A stretch of 64,000 nucleotides of DNA, taken from contig NZ_LDCP01000004.1 of assembly GCF_001021555.1 (NCBI RefSeq), positions 186,001 to 250,000 of the forward strand. Reading direction: 5' to 3'. A program made the translations under genes and the position numbers. A model generated the notes under the pieces. That model searched no databases, was not told the DNA's origin, and saw nothing but the letters and a program-made list of their open reading frames with translations. The DNA is from Aurantiacibacter marinus (lineage in GTDB: Bacteria; Pseudomonadota; Alphaproteobacteria; Sphingomonadales; Sphingomonadaceae). Of this stretch, positions 45,377-54,383 are shown piece by piece; the stretch's first letter is position 1; each line of letters starts with the position of its first letter.

Positions 45377-45898
45377 TCAGCGGCTGATCATTACCGTTAC
45401 AGCACGGCGATTGCGTTCCCACGCAGCCTGGTTTGATCCGGTCGCAACCGGACGTTCCTCGCCATAACTTACCGTACGAAGGCGGTCTGAGGGCACACCA
45501 AGGCTGACGAGATAGTTCTTCGCCGCGTTGGCACGGCGTTCACCCAAAGCAAGGTTGTAATCGCGCGTGCCGCGTTCGTCGGCATGGCCTTCGACCGTCG
45601 CGCTGGAACCCGAATATTGGAGCATATATTCCGCCTGACGGCGCAGTGCGACGGCATCTTCACCGTCGATATTATACCGGTCGGTGTCGAAATAGATCGT
45701 ATCCGCACCCATCATCGCAGAGGAAAAATGGCTTTGCGAACCCGGCTGCGGTCCCATGGGCGGTGCGGCAGTGGCAGTCGGCGTAGGCGTCGTCATGACA
45801 TCCTGCGGCGGATCAGGCGTGATTTCCGGCGGCTGCCTGCTGCAAGCGCTGAGCGCGAGTGCGCTGGAAAGGGTGACGGCAATAACAATGCGATTCAT
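45377..45898 (-). CDS. pal: Peptidoglycan-associated lipoprotein Pal
   Basis: 173 residues from the ATG at 45898. Lipobox ALSAC, a Pro/Thr-rich linker (~26-50), then the OmpA-like domain: IYFDTDRYNI and GHADERGTRDYNLALGERRA bind diaminopimelate of peptidoglycan. Outer-membrane anchor of the Tol-Pal system. It lies 68 bp downstream of tolB, in the same order as in other proteobacteria. Confidence 0.96.
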   Translation of the reverse strand: MNRIVIAVTLSSALALSACSRQPPEITPDPPQDVMTTPTPTATAAPPMGPQPGSQSHFSSAMMGADTIYFDTDRYNIDGEDAVALRRQAEYMLQYSGSSATVEGHADERGTRDYNLALGERRANAAKNYLVSLGVPSDRLRTVSYGEERPVATGSNQAAWERNRRAVTVMISR

Positions 45899-45966
45899 TG
45901 TGTGGCTCTCCTTGAACCTGCGGTTGTAGCTAGGCGATTTTGCAACCCGTTGAGGAATTAACGCAT

Positions 45967-47376
45967 TTACGGCAGAACCGGTCCCCAAGCCGGATCTGAC
46001 GCACCGACCGGCGTACGCAGGCGGCGCTCGTTCTCTCCGGTCAGGTCAACCTGCCAGATCGATGTGTCGCCCGAATTACGCTCGGTACGGAAAAACTGGA
46101 TGATGCGGCCATTGGGGGCCCAGCTTGGCCCCTCATCATGCCATGCGTTGGTCAGTGTTCGCATGTTCTGGCCTTGCGGGTTCATCACCGCAATGCGGAA
46201 GTCGCCTGCAATGTGCGTAAACGCAATCTGGTCTCCGCGCGGGCTCCATTCCGGCGTGGCGCAGCGCCCGCCGAAAAAGCTGATGCGGCGCTGGTTGGTG
46301 CCATCGGCATTCATGACATAACACTGCTGGCTGCCAGACTGGTCGCTTTCGAACACGATGCGGCTGCCATCAGGGGAATACGATCCGCCGACTTCGATGG
46401 AGGACCCGTCAGTCAACCGGATCGGCGTGCCGCCGCCCGAGGCAGAAACGCGGTAGATGTCGGTATTTCCGGCAACGGCCATGGAATACAGGATGCTCCG
46501 GCCGTCCGGGCTCCAACGCGGGGCAAAGGTCGGGCTGTTGCTCTCGGTCACCAGCGTTTGGCGTCCGCTGTCGATCTCATACACATAGATACGCGGATTC
46601 CCGTCGGTGTAGGAAAGATAGGCGATGCGCGAGTAATCGGGCGAGTAACGCGGCGTGAGCGCGGTCGATTGACCATTGGTGATGAAGCGGTGGTTGGCAC
46701 CGTCACTGTCCATGATGGCAAGCCGCTTCACGCGGTTATCCTTGGGACCCGTCTCGGCGATATAGGCGATGCGGCTGTCGAAGAACGGGCTTTCCCCCGA
46801 CAGGCGTGAATAGACCAGATCGGCGCAGCGATGCGCAGCGCGGCGCCATTCGGACGGGGCCACTACCCAGCCCTCTCGCACCAGCTCGCTTTGCAAGGCA
46901 ACGTCATACAGATAACAGCCGACCGTCAGCCGGCCATCACCATTGGCGCGAACAAAACCGTGCACCAGCATTTCAGCAGAGCGCCCGCGCCACGTGTTCC
47001 ATGCAGGGGCGGTGATCTGAGGATAGCTTGGTCTCGGCAAGGCATCGGGGCCAACCGGGCGAAACAGCCCGTTAAAGCGCAGATCGTTGTAAACGATGCG
47101 CGACAACTCGAGGCCCAGTGCCTCTGTACCGCTTGAATTGGCAGGTGTGGGGACATTTTCGTTGGTGGCGAAAGCCGCGATGGCAATGCCGAGATCCTGC
47201 CATGCGGAATCGTCGGTGACTGTGCCGCGCAGGGGGCCATCGTCAGGATCCTGAGCGGTCGCGGCTGCTGCGGCTTCCTGCTCGTCAAAGCGGGTAGGAT
47301 CGAGATCGCTATTCTGTGCCGCCACCGGGGCGGACAGGAGCAGCATCAATGCGGCGAGAATTCCAGGGGTCTTCAT
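45967..47376 (-). CDS. tolB: Tol-Pal periplasmic beta-propeller TolB
   Basis: 469 residues. Signal peptide GILAALMLLLSAPVAAQ. An N-terminal alpha/beta domain is followed by WD40-like propeller blades with SPDYSRIAYLS, SPDGRSILYS and SPDGSRIVFES. Its start overlaps the tolA stop by one base. Binds Pal and mediates Tol-Pal remodelling during division. An early linker (~20-60) is Ala/Asp-rich and longer than in E. coli. Confidence 0.96.
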   Translation of the reverse strand: MKTPGILAALMLLLSAPVAAQNSDLDPTRFDEQEAAAAATAQDPDDGPLRGTVTDDSAWQDLGIAIAAFATNENVPTPANSSGTEALGLELSRIVYNDLRFNGLFRPVGPDALPRPSYPQITAPAWNTWRGRSAEMLVHGFVRANGDGRLTVGCYLYDVALQSELVREGWVVAPSEWRRAAHRCADLVYSRLSGESPFFDSRIAYIAETGPKDNRVKRLAIMDSDGANHRFITNGQSTALTPRYSPDYSRIAYLSYTDGNPRIYVYEIDSGRQTLVTESNSPTFAPRWSPDGRSILYSMAVAGNTDIYRVSASGGGTPIRLTDGSSIEVGGSYSPDGSRIVFESDQSGSQQCYVMNADGTNQRRISFFGGRCATPEWSPRGDQIAFTHIAGDFRIAVMNPQGQNMRTLTNAWHDEGPSWAPNGRIIQFFRTERNSGDTSIWQVDLTGENERRLRTPVGASDPAWGPVLP

Positions 47377-48203
47377 CACAATCTCCGGTCGAAATCCCAC
47401 TCGAGGTCGTCCCATCGGCTATAGAACTGTTCGGGCAAGTTGAAAGGCGCAGCAAGCTGAACCGCGCGAATTGCACGCTCGCAATGGAGCGGAGCCTGCG
47501 GCCGATTGGAATCGTTTACCCCGCTGAGGTTACGGCACGAGGGCCGTCCATTCAGGCTGCCATCGCGGTTGAGGCGCCAGTTTACGCGCGACACCAGCAG
47601 TTCAACATCAACCCCGGAAGGAGCTGTCCAGTGCGGACGCAGCTGGCGCGTAATTGCAGACGCCAGAGCTGCGCGCTCGGTCGTTCCGAAAGTCGCAGCA
47701 GGTGTACCAGTATTGCCATCGGTGGCACCCATACCTTCAACGAAGTCCGCCCCCAGACGGCTGCCGCCGGCCCGCCGTGTGGCGGTGGGTGTTGGTGCAG
47801 GCCGCGAAGATGCGCGGGCCGTCGGCGTGGGCGCCGGAGTGGGCCGAGACGTAGCGCGCGTGGTCGGGCGCGGAGTGGGCCGGGATGTCGGCGCGGTGGT
47901 CGGCTGCGTGGTCGGCACGGGTCGTGGTTCTACCGGCGGGGCGGTCACAGGCTCTTGCGGAGCCTGGGGTATATCGGTGATGACAGGGGCGAAGCTGGCG
48001 GCGGGTTCTGCGGATGGATCAGGCGCGGTGGATTCAAGGCTGACTTCTGTCGCAAGGCTTACCGTGATCCGTTCCGGGTGCACAAGCGGGGGCGCATCAC
48101 GCGTAGCATGCCAGGCCAACGCTGCCGCGAGCGCCACATGGGCAACAAGCGCGACGCCAATGCCGACGCTTTCTTCCGTGGAGAGACGAGCCATTTCTGC
48201 CAT
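47376..48203 (-). CDS. tolA: TolA-like protein with Pro-Thr-rich linker
   Basis: 275 residues. One N-terminal helix (GIGVALVAHVALAAALAW) spans the inner membrane. The stalk is Pro/Thr/Arg-rich (TSRPTPRPTTRATSRPTP) instead of the Ala/Lys/Glu coiled coil of E. coli TolA. The C-terminal domain (RQLRPHWTAPSGVD, LLVSRVNWRLNRDGS) is that of TolA/TonB-type proteins. TolA is assigned by position between tolR and tolB as much as by sequence. It starts one base after the tolR stop. Confidence 0.88.
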   Translation of the reverse strand: MAEMARLSTEESVGIGVALVAHVALAAALAWHATRDAPPLVHPERITVSLATEVSLESTAPDPSAEPAASFAPVITDIPQAPQEPVTAPPVEPRPVPTTQPTTAPTSRPTPRPTTRATSRPTPAPTPTARASSRPAPTPTATRRAGGSRLGADFVEGMGATDGNTGTPAATFGTTERAALASAITRQLRPHWTAPSGVDVELLVSRVNWRLNRDGSLNGRPSCRNLSGVNDSNRPQAPLHCERAIRAVQLAAPFNLPEQFYSRWDDLEWDFDRRL

Positions 48204-48204
48204 A

Positions 48205-48732
48205 TTATTCGGTGAAGCTAGCCTCTTCGGCTGAACCCTCACTGACTAGACCTTTTTCAGGATCTTGTGTCGGCGCCGGGGCCACAACAGGCTCCGCAGC
48301 AGGCGACGTGATCAGCGAAATCCTGGTGAAACCTGCGCGGTTCAGCTCCCCCATCACCGCCATGGCGCGGCCCCAGTCGATATCGCGGTCAGCGCGAAGA
48401 TTGATCAAGGGTTGCTCTGCGCCCTCTGGCCCCATCAGCGCTTCCAGAGCTTGCGGCAAACCACCGGTTTCAACCCGTGCATCGTCGATATAGACAAAGC
48501 CTTCGCGGTCCACTGCAACGGTGATCTGATCAGGTTCCTGATCGACAGGATTCGCGCGGCTTTCTGGCAATTCCACCGGCACACCGCTCGCCAGAAGGGG
48601 CGCAGTGACCATGAATATAATAAGCAGCACCAGCATCACGTCCACGAAAGGCGTGACGTTGATTTCGGCCATCGGTGCCCGGCGTGAACCGTGCCGCCGC
48701 GATCGCCTGCCTCCTGCCATTCCCATGGCCAT
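48205..48732 (-). CDS. tolR: Tol-Pal stator protein TolR
   Basis: 175 residues of the ExbD/TolR family. INVTPFVDVMLVLLIIFMV is the transmembrane helix with the proton-relay Asp (FVDVML). The periplasmic domain follows. It has an Arg/Gly-rich cytosolic lead and an extra ~30-residue tail (PVVAPAPTQDPEKG). It works with TolQ to use the proton gradient. Confidence 0.95.
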   Translation of the reverse strand: MAMGMAGGRRSRRHGSRRAPMAEINVTPFVDVMLVLLIIFMVTAPLLASGVPVELPESRANPVDQEPDQITVAVDREGFVYIDDARVETGGLPQALEALMGPEGAEQPLINLRADRDIDWGRAMAVMGELNRAGFTRISLITSPAAEPVVAPAPTQDPEKGLVSEGSAEEASFTE

Positions 48733-48847
48733 CAGACGTTTCCTTTATTGGAGGCGGCACCAGTCCGCTGCCCCGCCAAGCCACCCGATAGGGTGTCAGC
48801 GAAAAGATCAGGCGTTTGCGCGGGACAGCGGGCGGAAACTGTAACCA

Positions 48848-49555
48848 TCACACGCCTTCCATTTCGCGGCTGATCTGCGCGTGAACACGGTCGGAGAAAC
48901 GGGTGAGCCGCGCCTCAAAACCGTTCACGGTGCCCGACAGGCGGTTGTAGGCGATAACTGCCGGGATAGCGGCGAACAGGCCGATTGCAGTCGCAAACAG
49001 CGCCTCTGCAATGCCGGGTGCGACCACGGCGAGCGATGAATTTTGCTGGAGGCCGATCTGGAAGAAACTGTTCATGATGCCCCAGACAGTGCCGAACAAG
49101 CCCACAAACGGCGCAACAGAGCCCACTGTGGCAAGGAAATTCAGCCGGTCTGCCAGACTGTCCGATTCCAGCGCGACCTGACCTTCCATCGCCTGCGCAA
49201 CGCGCGCACGCGCGGCTTCCTTATCCTTTAAGCCGGATTTGTGACTGCGGCGAAATTCCGCGATTCCCGATGCCGCAACGCGGGCTGAAGGGTTATCTTT
49301 GCGGCGGCGCCCGTCAAGCAGGCCATCGACATCGGTATTGGTCCAGAATTCGTCCTCGAACGCTCCGCTTTTGCGCCGCAGGTTGCTCATGCGCAGAGTG
49401 AAGCCGACGATGATCGCCCAGACCCACACGGATGCGAGAACAAGGCCCAGGATGACAGCTTGAACAACAATGTCGGCAGCCATGAACAGTTCGATCGGGT
49501 CGAGCCTGGTCGGGGCCATAGCGGTTCCGGCGGCAAGTGTTTGCAAAATGCTCAT
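48848..49555 (-). CDS. tolQ: Tol-Pal proton channel protein TolQ
   Basis: 235 residues with three helices: VVQAVILGLVLASVWVWAII, LATVGSVAPFVGLFGTVWGI and GIAEALFATAIGLFAAIPAV. The last two carry the ExbB/TolQ proton-path Thr residues and FGTVWGI signature. It overlaps the ybgC stop by 4 bp, and 115 bp separate it from tolR, longer than usual for this operon. Confidence 0.96.
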   Translation of the reverse strand: MSILQTLAAGTAMAPTRLDPIELFMAADIVVQAVILGLVLASVWVWAIIVGFTLRMSNLRRKSGAFEDEFWTNTDVDGLLDGRRRKDNPSARVAASGIAEFRRSHKSGLKDKEAARARVAQAMEGQVALESDSLADRLNFLATVGSVAPFVGLFGTVWGIMNSFFQIGLQQNSSLAVVAPGIAEALFATAIGLFAAIPAVIAYNRLSGTVNGFEARLTRFSDRVHAQISREMEGV

Positions 49556-50007
49556 TCAGGGTCTTTCTGGGTAAAGGTCGCAAAGGCAGCGCGCCATGCG
49601 TCTGGCTGGCGTTTTGGACGGCCATCGGCTGACAGGAATGCTGCGGTAATCTCTATTTCTGCAAGCAGTTCTTCCGCGCGGAAAATGCGCTGGATCATAT
49701 GGGCGCTGGCGGCGCGCACCTGCGTGCAGCGCGTTTCCACCGTAAGAACATCGTCAAACTTCGCCGGACGGCGCCATTTGATGTTGGCTTCGGACACGGC
49801 ATAAAATCCCTCGCCCGCTTCGAATGCAGCGCGCTGGTCTATGCCGAGCACACGCAAGATATCGCTGCGCGCACGCTCGCACCATTTAAGATAATTGGCG
49901 TGATAGGCGATGCCGGACAGGTCGGTATCCTCAAAAAAGACGCGCACCGGATAAAGGTGACGCGACCCTTCGATAACTCCCGAGGGTGGCTGCATTTGCT
50001 CAGTCAT
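49552..50007 (-). CDS. ybgC: Tol-Pal-associated acyl-CoA thioesterase
   Basis: 151 residues, hot-dog fold. VRVFFEDTDLSGIAYHANYLKWCERARSDIL carries the catalytic Asp-Tyr-His region of YbgC. The AKFDD and IEITAAFLSADGRPKR strands follow. Hydrolyses short-chain or long-chain acyl-CoA; exact role with Tol-Pal is unclear. First gene of the tol cluster and overlaps tolQ by 4 bp. A hairpin GCTTAC-aagc-GTAAGC lies at 50020-50035. Confidence 0.94.
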   Translation of the reverse strand: MTEQMQPPSGVIEGSRHLYPVRVFFEDTDLSGIAYHANYLKWCERARSDILRVLGIDQRAAFEAGEGFYAVSEANIKWRRPAKFDDVLTVETRCTQVRAASAHMIQRIFRAEELLAEIEITAAFLSADGRPKRQPDAWRAAFATFTQKDPE

Positions 50008-50106
50008 TTGTGAACGGATGCTTACAAGCGTAAGCGCAGCGACAAAAGAGGGTTAATCGCCCAGTCGAGTCATTAATGCGGCAGGTAGCGGCTGCTGGCT
50101 GCGGCA

Positions 50107-50487
50107 TTACCGCGCCAACATCGGCCCCAGCGGTCCGCCGCCGAACAGATGCACGTGCAAATGCGGCACTTCCTGCCCGCCGTTGCGCCCGATATTGCTC
50201 AACAGACGATAGCCGCGCACCACCAGCCCCTTGTCGCGTGCGACATGGCCGACCGCACGGACAAAGCCGGCGATTTCGTCGGCGGAGGCATTGGCGGAAA
50301 AATCGTCCCAGCTGACATATGCGCCCCTGGGGATCACCAGAATATGCACATCGGCCTGCGGGTTGATGTCGTGAAAGGCGAGCGCGTGATCGTCTTCATA
50401 GACCGTGTTCGCAGGGATTTCCCCGCGCAGGATTTTCGCGAAGATATTTTCGGAATCGTAGGGAGCAACCGGGTCGACAGCCATCAT
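50107..50487 (-). CDS. HIT-family nucleotide hydrolase
   Basis: 126 residues. Ends with the histidine triad [32 protein letters not shown] is the usual HinT/HIT-like start. Probably a purine nucleoside phosphoramidase or AMP-lysine hydrolase. Its ATG overlaps the hisE stop (ATGATG), so it belongs to the end of the his operon, a common arrangement in alphaproteobacteria. Confidence 0.95.
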   Translation of the reverse strand: MMAVDPVAPYDSENIFAKILRGEIPANTVYEDDHALAFHDINPQADVHILVIPRGAYVSWDDFSANASADEIAGFVRAVGHVARDKGLVVRGYRLLSNIGRNGGQEVPHLHVHLFGGGPLGPMLAR

Positions 50488-50801
50488 TCTTGTGTCCTTG
50501 CAGCTTTTTCAACGATACCGGACACGCCTTCGCGCCGGTCCAGTTCGGCCAGCACATCGGCCAGCGCAATGTCTTTCGCGCCCAGCAATACCAGCAAGTG
50601 GAAAATAAGGTCGGCGGCTTCTCCGGTCAGGTCCGCAGCTTCACCAGCCAGAGCGGCGATCACGACTTCGGTCGCCTCCTCGCCCACTTTCTGGGCGATG
50701 GCGGGAAGGCCCTTCGCATGGAGCTTCGCTACATAGCTGGTTTCGGGGGAGGCGGCGCGGCGCTGCGCGATCACCTCTTCAAGGCGGGAGAGTGTATCCA
50801 T
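50484..50801 (-). CDS. hisE: Phosphoribosyl-ATP diphosphatase
   Basis: 105 residues from the ATG at 50801 (a start at 50813 would add four residues). Hydrolyses phosphoribosyl-ATP to PR-AMP, second step of histidine synthesis. The all-helical MazG-like fold with [14 protein letters not shown] and [13 protein letters not shown] gives the acidic Mg2+ ligands. It is separate from hisI, as in other alphaproteobacteria; hisI is not in the window. Confidence 0.95.
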   Translation of the reverse strand: MDTLSRLEEVIAQRRAASPETSYVAKLHAKGLPAIAQKVGEEATEVVIAALAGEAADLTGEAADLIFHLLVLLGAKDIALADVLAELDRREGVSGIVEKAARTQE

Positions 50802-50866
50802 TGGCCAGCGCAATGCGCGAACCTGCGGCAGCGCGTCAAGCCGAATGAGAGGTCCTGCGGTTCTAT

Positions 50867-51046
50867 CTAATCGTCCCGGTCCGCTTTGCGCATGGACAGG
50901 CGGCGGCCCACGATTACTCCAATCACGCCAAGCGCGAACAGCGTGGCGCTCGATCCTTCAGGGATCTGCGCAGCAGTAGAGGCGGAGGCCGATACCGGCG
51001 CAGCGGCAAATGCCATTATGGCGAGGAAAGAAATTCGGTAAATCAT
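50867..51046 (-). CDS. Mini protein with signal peptide and PEP-CTERM-like tail
   Basis: 59 residues from the ATG at 51046. Signal peptide [17 protein letters not shown]; then [27 protein letters not shown], a membrane helix followed by Arg/Lys. This is the layout of a PEP-CTERM sorting tail with PEG in place of PEP and almost no passenger between. It lies within the his cluster between hisF and hisE. It could be a short membrane protein only. Confidence 0.6.
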   Translation of the reverse strand: MIYRISFLAIMAFAAAPVSASASTAAQIPEGSSATLFALGVIGVIVGRRLSMRKADRDD

Positions 51047-51196
51047 GAAGGGGCGAATTCGGCGCTTTTGCCGCATTGCACAAGAACCTAGCGCAGCCTG
51101 TCCCGCAGCGGGACCGGGGGTCTGCACAGGTGTAAAGGATTGTATCATACAGCGCGTCCGGCGGGCTGATGGCTTTCCCCTGATTCGCCTTTTGTT

Positions 51197-51961
51197 TCAG
51201 GTACTTCTGGCGGGTAGTCCGGCTGCGCGCAGGGCCGCATGGGCCTCTGCAATGGTGTATGTGCCAAAATGAAATATGCTGGCGGCCAACACAGCGCTCG
51301 CGTGGCCCTTGGTCACGCCGTCCACGAGATGCTGCAAGTTGCCCACTCCGCCGCTTGCGACAACGGGAATGGAAACGGCGTCGGCGATGGCACGGGTGAG
51401 CTCCAGATCATATCCGGCCTGAGTTCCGTCACCGTCCATGCTGGTAACAAGCAGTTCGCCAGCGCCCAGCTCTGCCAGTTTGACTGCGTGTTCCAGCGCG
51501 TCGATCCCTGTTTCACGCCGCCCGCCGTGGGTGAAAATTTCCCACCGGCCCGGTGCCACCTTGCGCGCATCAACGGATGCGACCGCGCATTGGCTGCCCA
51601 TACGGTCCGCAATGTCAGCCATGATTTCCGGGCGTTTCACGGCGGCGGAATTCACCGCGACCTTGTCCGCGCCGGCCAGCAGCAGGGCCCGCGCGTCCTC
51701 TACGCTGGAAACACCGCCGCCGACGGTCAGCGGCATGAAGCACACTTCCGCCGTCCGTCGCACTATATCGAGCAGCGTCCCGCGCCCTTCATGGGTGGCG
51801 GAAATGTCCAGAAAACAAAGCTCGTCCGCGCCCGCTTCGCTATAGGCTTGCGCCTGCTCTACCGGATCGCCTGCGTCCTTCAAATCGACGAAATTAACGC
51901 CCTTCACCACGCGACCATCGGCAACGTCGAGACAAGGGATGACGCGGATACGGACGGTCAT
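51197..51961 (-). CDS. hisF: Imidazole glycerol phosphate synthase, cyclase subunit
   Basis: 254 residues, (beta/alpha)8 barrel. The catalytic Asp pair sits in [15 protein letters not shown] (Asp 11) and [11 protein letters not shown] (near 130). Closes the imidazole ring using ammonia from HisH. Phosphate loops TVGGGVSS and [13 protein letters not shown] VVASGGVGN are visible. It overlaps the 78-residue membrane ORF by 4 bp at its start. Confidence 0.97.
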   Translation of the reverse strand: MTVRIRVIPCLDVADGRVVKGVNFVDLKDAGDPVEQAQAYSEAGADELCFLDISATHEGRGTLLDIVRRTAEVCFMPLTVGGGVSSVEDARALLLAGADKVAVNSAAVKRPEIMADIADRMGSQCAVASVDARKVAPGRWEIFTHGGRRETGIDALEHAVKLAELGAGELLVTSMDGDGTQAGYDLELTRAIADAVSIPVVASGGVGNLQHLVDGVTKGHASAVLAASIFHFGTYTIAEAHAALRAAGLPARST

Positions 51962-52194
51962 CTGATAACTGCCGATATGTAATATGCCCCGACAAGCATG
52001 ACAAAAGCGACCAGCAGAACATTTGCAACCAGCGCGATTGTGTAGCTGCGGGGGCTGTCTGCCCGGTTGATATGATGCATCGGGGTGACACGTACCTTAC
52101 CGGCCTTCGCATCAAGCCACAAGAATATGGCTTGGATTGTTCCGATTATCGGAAGGCCCAGCGCAAACAGCAGATCAATCTGGTATTGGCTCAC
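51958..52194 (-). CDS. Small two-helix membrane protein within the his operon
   Basis: 78 residues. Two hydrophobic segments, [20 protein letters not shown] and [22 protein letters not shown], flank a short basic loop. It overlaps both hisA and hisF by 4 bp (ATGA at each junction), so it is translated as part of the operon. No family recognised. Tight coupling on both sides argues for a real gene. Confidence 0.75.
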   Translation of the reverse strand: MSQYQIDLLFALGLPIIGTIQAIFLWLDAKAGKVRVTPMHHINRADSPRSYTIALVANVLLVAFVMLVGAYYISAVIR

Positions 52195-52916
52195 CGGTTG
52201 GCCATCGCAATCGCAGTCGCCAGATCCAGCCTGCCTTCATACAGCGCACGGCCCGTAATCACGCCTTCAATGCCCTGATCAGCCTGAAGCGCCAGCATGT
52301 GGATGTCGTCCAGCCCCTTGACGCCGCCGCTGGCGATCACGGGAATATCAACGCTGCGCGCCAATTCCACCGTCGCATCCACGTTGCAACCTTTCAGCAG
52401 GCCGTCGCGGCCAATATCGGTAAACAGCAGGCTGGCAACGCCTGCATCCTCGAACCGGCGGGCCATATCGCGCACCGGCACGTCGGAAACTTCGGCCCAG
52501 CCCTCCGTCGCGACCATGCCGTCGCGCGCGTCCACGGCAACGACGATGCCGCCTTCCCATTCGCGGGCCATGTCTTTCACGAATTCGGGGTTTTTCAGCG
52601 CGGCGGAGCCCATCACGATGCGCGCCACGCCCAGATTGAACCAACCTTCCACGCCAGCCGCATCGCGGATGCCGCCGCCAAGCTGCACGTATCCCGGAAA
52701 CGCTTCGACTATGGCCTCCACCGCGGCGCGGTTTTCCGTGCGGCCCGCAAAGCTGCCGTCCAGATCGACCACGTGGAGATGTTCCGCGCCGGCTTCTGCA
52801 AAAAGCATGGCCTGCGCGGCGGGATCGTCTCCGTACACCGTGGCGCGGTCCATATCGCCTTCGGCAAGGCGCACCACTTCACCGGCCTTAAGATCAATGG
52901 CTGGAAATACGATCAT
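52191..52916 (-). CDS. hisA: Phosphoribosylformimino-AICAR isomerase
   Basis: 241 residues from the ATG at 52916, overlapping the hisH stop by 4 bp. (beta/alpha)8 barrel related to HisF: FPAIDLKAGEVVRL with the catalytic Asp near residue 8, VAVDARDGMVATEGW with the second, and YVQLGGGIRD. Performs the Amadori rearrangement of ProFAR to PRFAR. Confidence 0.97.
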   Translation of the reverse strand: MIVFPAIDLKAGEVVRLAEGDMDRATVYGDDPAAQAMLFAEAGAEHLHVVDLDGSFAGRTENRAAVEAIVEAFPGYVQLGGGIRDAAGVEGWFNLGVARIVMGSAALKNPEFVKDMAREWEGGIVVAVDARDGMVATEGWAEVSDVPVRDMARRFEDAGVASLLFTDIGRDGLLKGCNVDATVELARSVDIPVIASGGVKGLDDIHMLALQADQGIEGVITGRALYEGRLDLATAIAMANR

Positions 52917-53545
52917 TGCGGTTTCCATTCGAGAAAGCGGCGGAGCAAATCCAGGCCGTAGCTCTGGCTTTTTTCCGGATGAAATTGCACCCCCAGAATA
53001 TTGTCGCGCGCAACCGCCGCCACAAGGCCGCCGCCGTGATCTGTCATCGCGGCGATATCATGGCCTTCTTCGGGCAGGAAATGGTAGGAGTGGAGGAAAT
53101 AGGCCTCGCCTTCCTCCAGCAGATCATGATCGGCATGATGCGGTTTGAGGGCGACATCGTTCCAGCCCATGTGCGGCACTTTGATGTGCGGATCGGTGCG
53201 CTCTATGCGCGTCACATCGCCTGCGATCCAGCCGAGGCCCGGACATTCCCCATGCTCCAGCCCGCGGGTCGCAAGCAATTGCATACCCACACAAATGCCG
53301 AGGAACGGGACGCCGTCCTGAAGTACGCGCTTTTCCAGCGCCTCGACCATGCCCGGGATGCCGGTCAGCCCTTCATAGCAGGCGCGAAAGCTGCCGACAC
53401 CGGGCAACACGATCCGCCGTGCACCGCGCACGAGTGCGGGATCGGCAGTAACAGTGACATGCTCCGCACCGGCTGCTTTCAGCGCATTATGGACAGAGTG
53501 GAGATTGCCAGCGCCGAAGTCGATCAAGGCGATGGCCTCAGACAT
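52913..53545 (-). CDS. hisH: Imidazole glycerol phosphate synthase, glutaminase subunit
   Basis: 210 residues from the ATG at 53545. Class I glutaminase triad: Cys in FLGICVGMQLL, and His and Glu in GVQFHPEKS. VPHMGWNDV is the interdomain motif. Supplies NH3 to HisF. It is followed 4-bp-overlapped by hisA and preceded by a 116-bp gap after hisB. Confidence 0.97.
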   Translation of the reverse strand: MSEAIALIDFGAGNLHSVHNALKAAGAEHVTVTADPALVRGARRIVLPGVGSFRACYEGLTGIPGMVEALEKRVLQDGVPFLGICVGMQLLATRGLEHGECPGLGWIAGDVTRIERTDPHIKVPHMGWNDVALKPHHADHDLLEEGEAYFLHSYHFLPEEGHDIAAMTDHGGGLVAAVARDNILGVQFHPEKSQSYGLDLLRRFLEWKPQ

Positions 53546-53661
53546 GTTTGTTTTGCGCACGCCCATCCGGGCGCGCAGTCCTCACTATGCGTGCAGACAA
53601 GCTGCCCCCGTTGCGGGCGGGCGGTCGCCCTTGTCGCTGTTTACCAGCGGATTCGATTTCG

Positions 53662-54255
53662 TTAGCCACCGAGCTGGCCTTTCGTCGACGGCACAGCATT
53701 TCCCTTGCGCGCATCCAGTTCCACTGCCTGCCGCATGGCGCGGGCAAAGCCCTTGTAGATACTTTCGCAGATGTGATGATTGTTGGTGCCGTACAGCTGC
53801 TGGATGTGCAGCGTAAGACCCGCCGTTTGCGATACGGAATGGAACCAGTGCTCGATCAGCTCTGTGTCCCATTCACCCAGCTTTTCCTGCGTAAAGCGGG
53901 CTTTCCACACCATGTAGGGCCGTCCGGAAATATCGACCACAACGCGGCTCAGCGTCTCGTCCATCGGCGAATGCGCCTCGCCGTACCGGCCAATCCCGCC
54001 CTTGTCGCCCAGCGCCTCTGCCAGAGCTTGCCCCAGCGCGAGCGCCGAATCTTCGGTCGTGTGGTGCTGGTCGATATGCAGATCGCCGTCCACTTTCATT
54101 GTGACGTCGATCAGCGAATGGCGGCTGAACTGTTCCACCATATGATCGAGAAATCCGATCCCGGTGTGAATGTCATAAGTGCCCGTCCCATCGAGATTTA
54201 CCTCGACGTGGATATCGGTTTCCTTCGTTTTGCGCTGTATTTTGCCTGTTCGCAT
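53662..54255 (-). CDS. hisB: Imidazoleglycerol-phosphate dehydratase
   Basis: 197 residues, monofunctional (no phosphatase domain). Metal-binding motifs: [27 protein letters not shown] and a second [16 protein letters not shown]. Dehydrates imidazoleglycerol phosphate to imidazole acetol phosphate. First his gene of this cluster; divergent from sspB with 128 bp between, which presumably holds both promoters. Confidence 0.97.
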   Translation of the reverse strand: MRTGKIQRKTKETDIHVEVNLDGTGTYDIHTGIGFLDHMVEQFSRHSLIDVTMKVDGDLHIDQHHTTEDSALALGQALAEALGDKGGIGRYGEAHSPMDETLSRVVVDISGRPYMVWKARFTQEKLGEWDTELIEHWFHSVSQTAGLTLHIQQLYGTNNHHICESIYKGFARAMRQAVELDARKGNAVPSTKGQLGG

Positions 54256-54383
54256 GGGAAGCAGCCTATAAACCGCCCGGCGTCATGCGCAAGCCGCGCG
54301 AAGGCCGAATTTTGGCGGATTGGTGGCGGATCAGCACCCATTTCGCGCTTGACCTTGCCGTGCGCCAGCGCCACCTAACGCGA

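Noticed and set aside
50020-50035. Terminator between the HIT gene and ybgC
   Set aside because: The hairpin GCTTAC-aagc-GTAAGC is short and has no T-run on either strand.
53546-53661. Extra ORF between hisB and hisH
   Set aside because: The only open frame overlaps the start of hisH and has no ribosome site or recognisable sequence.
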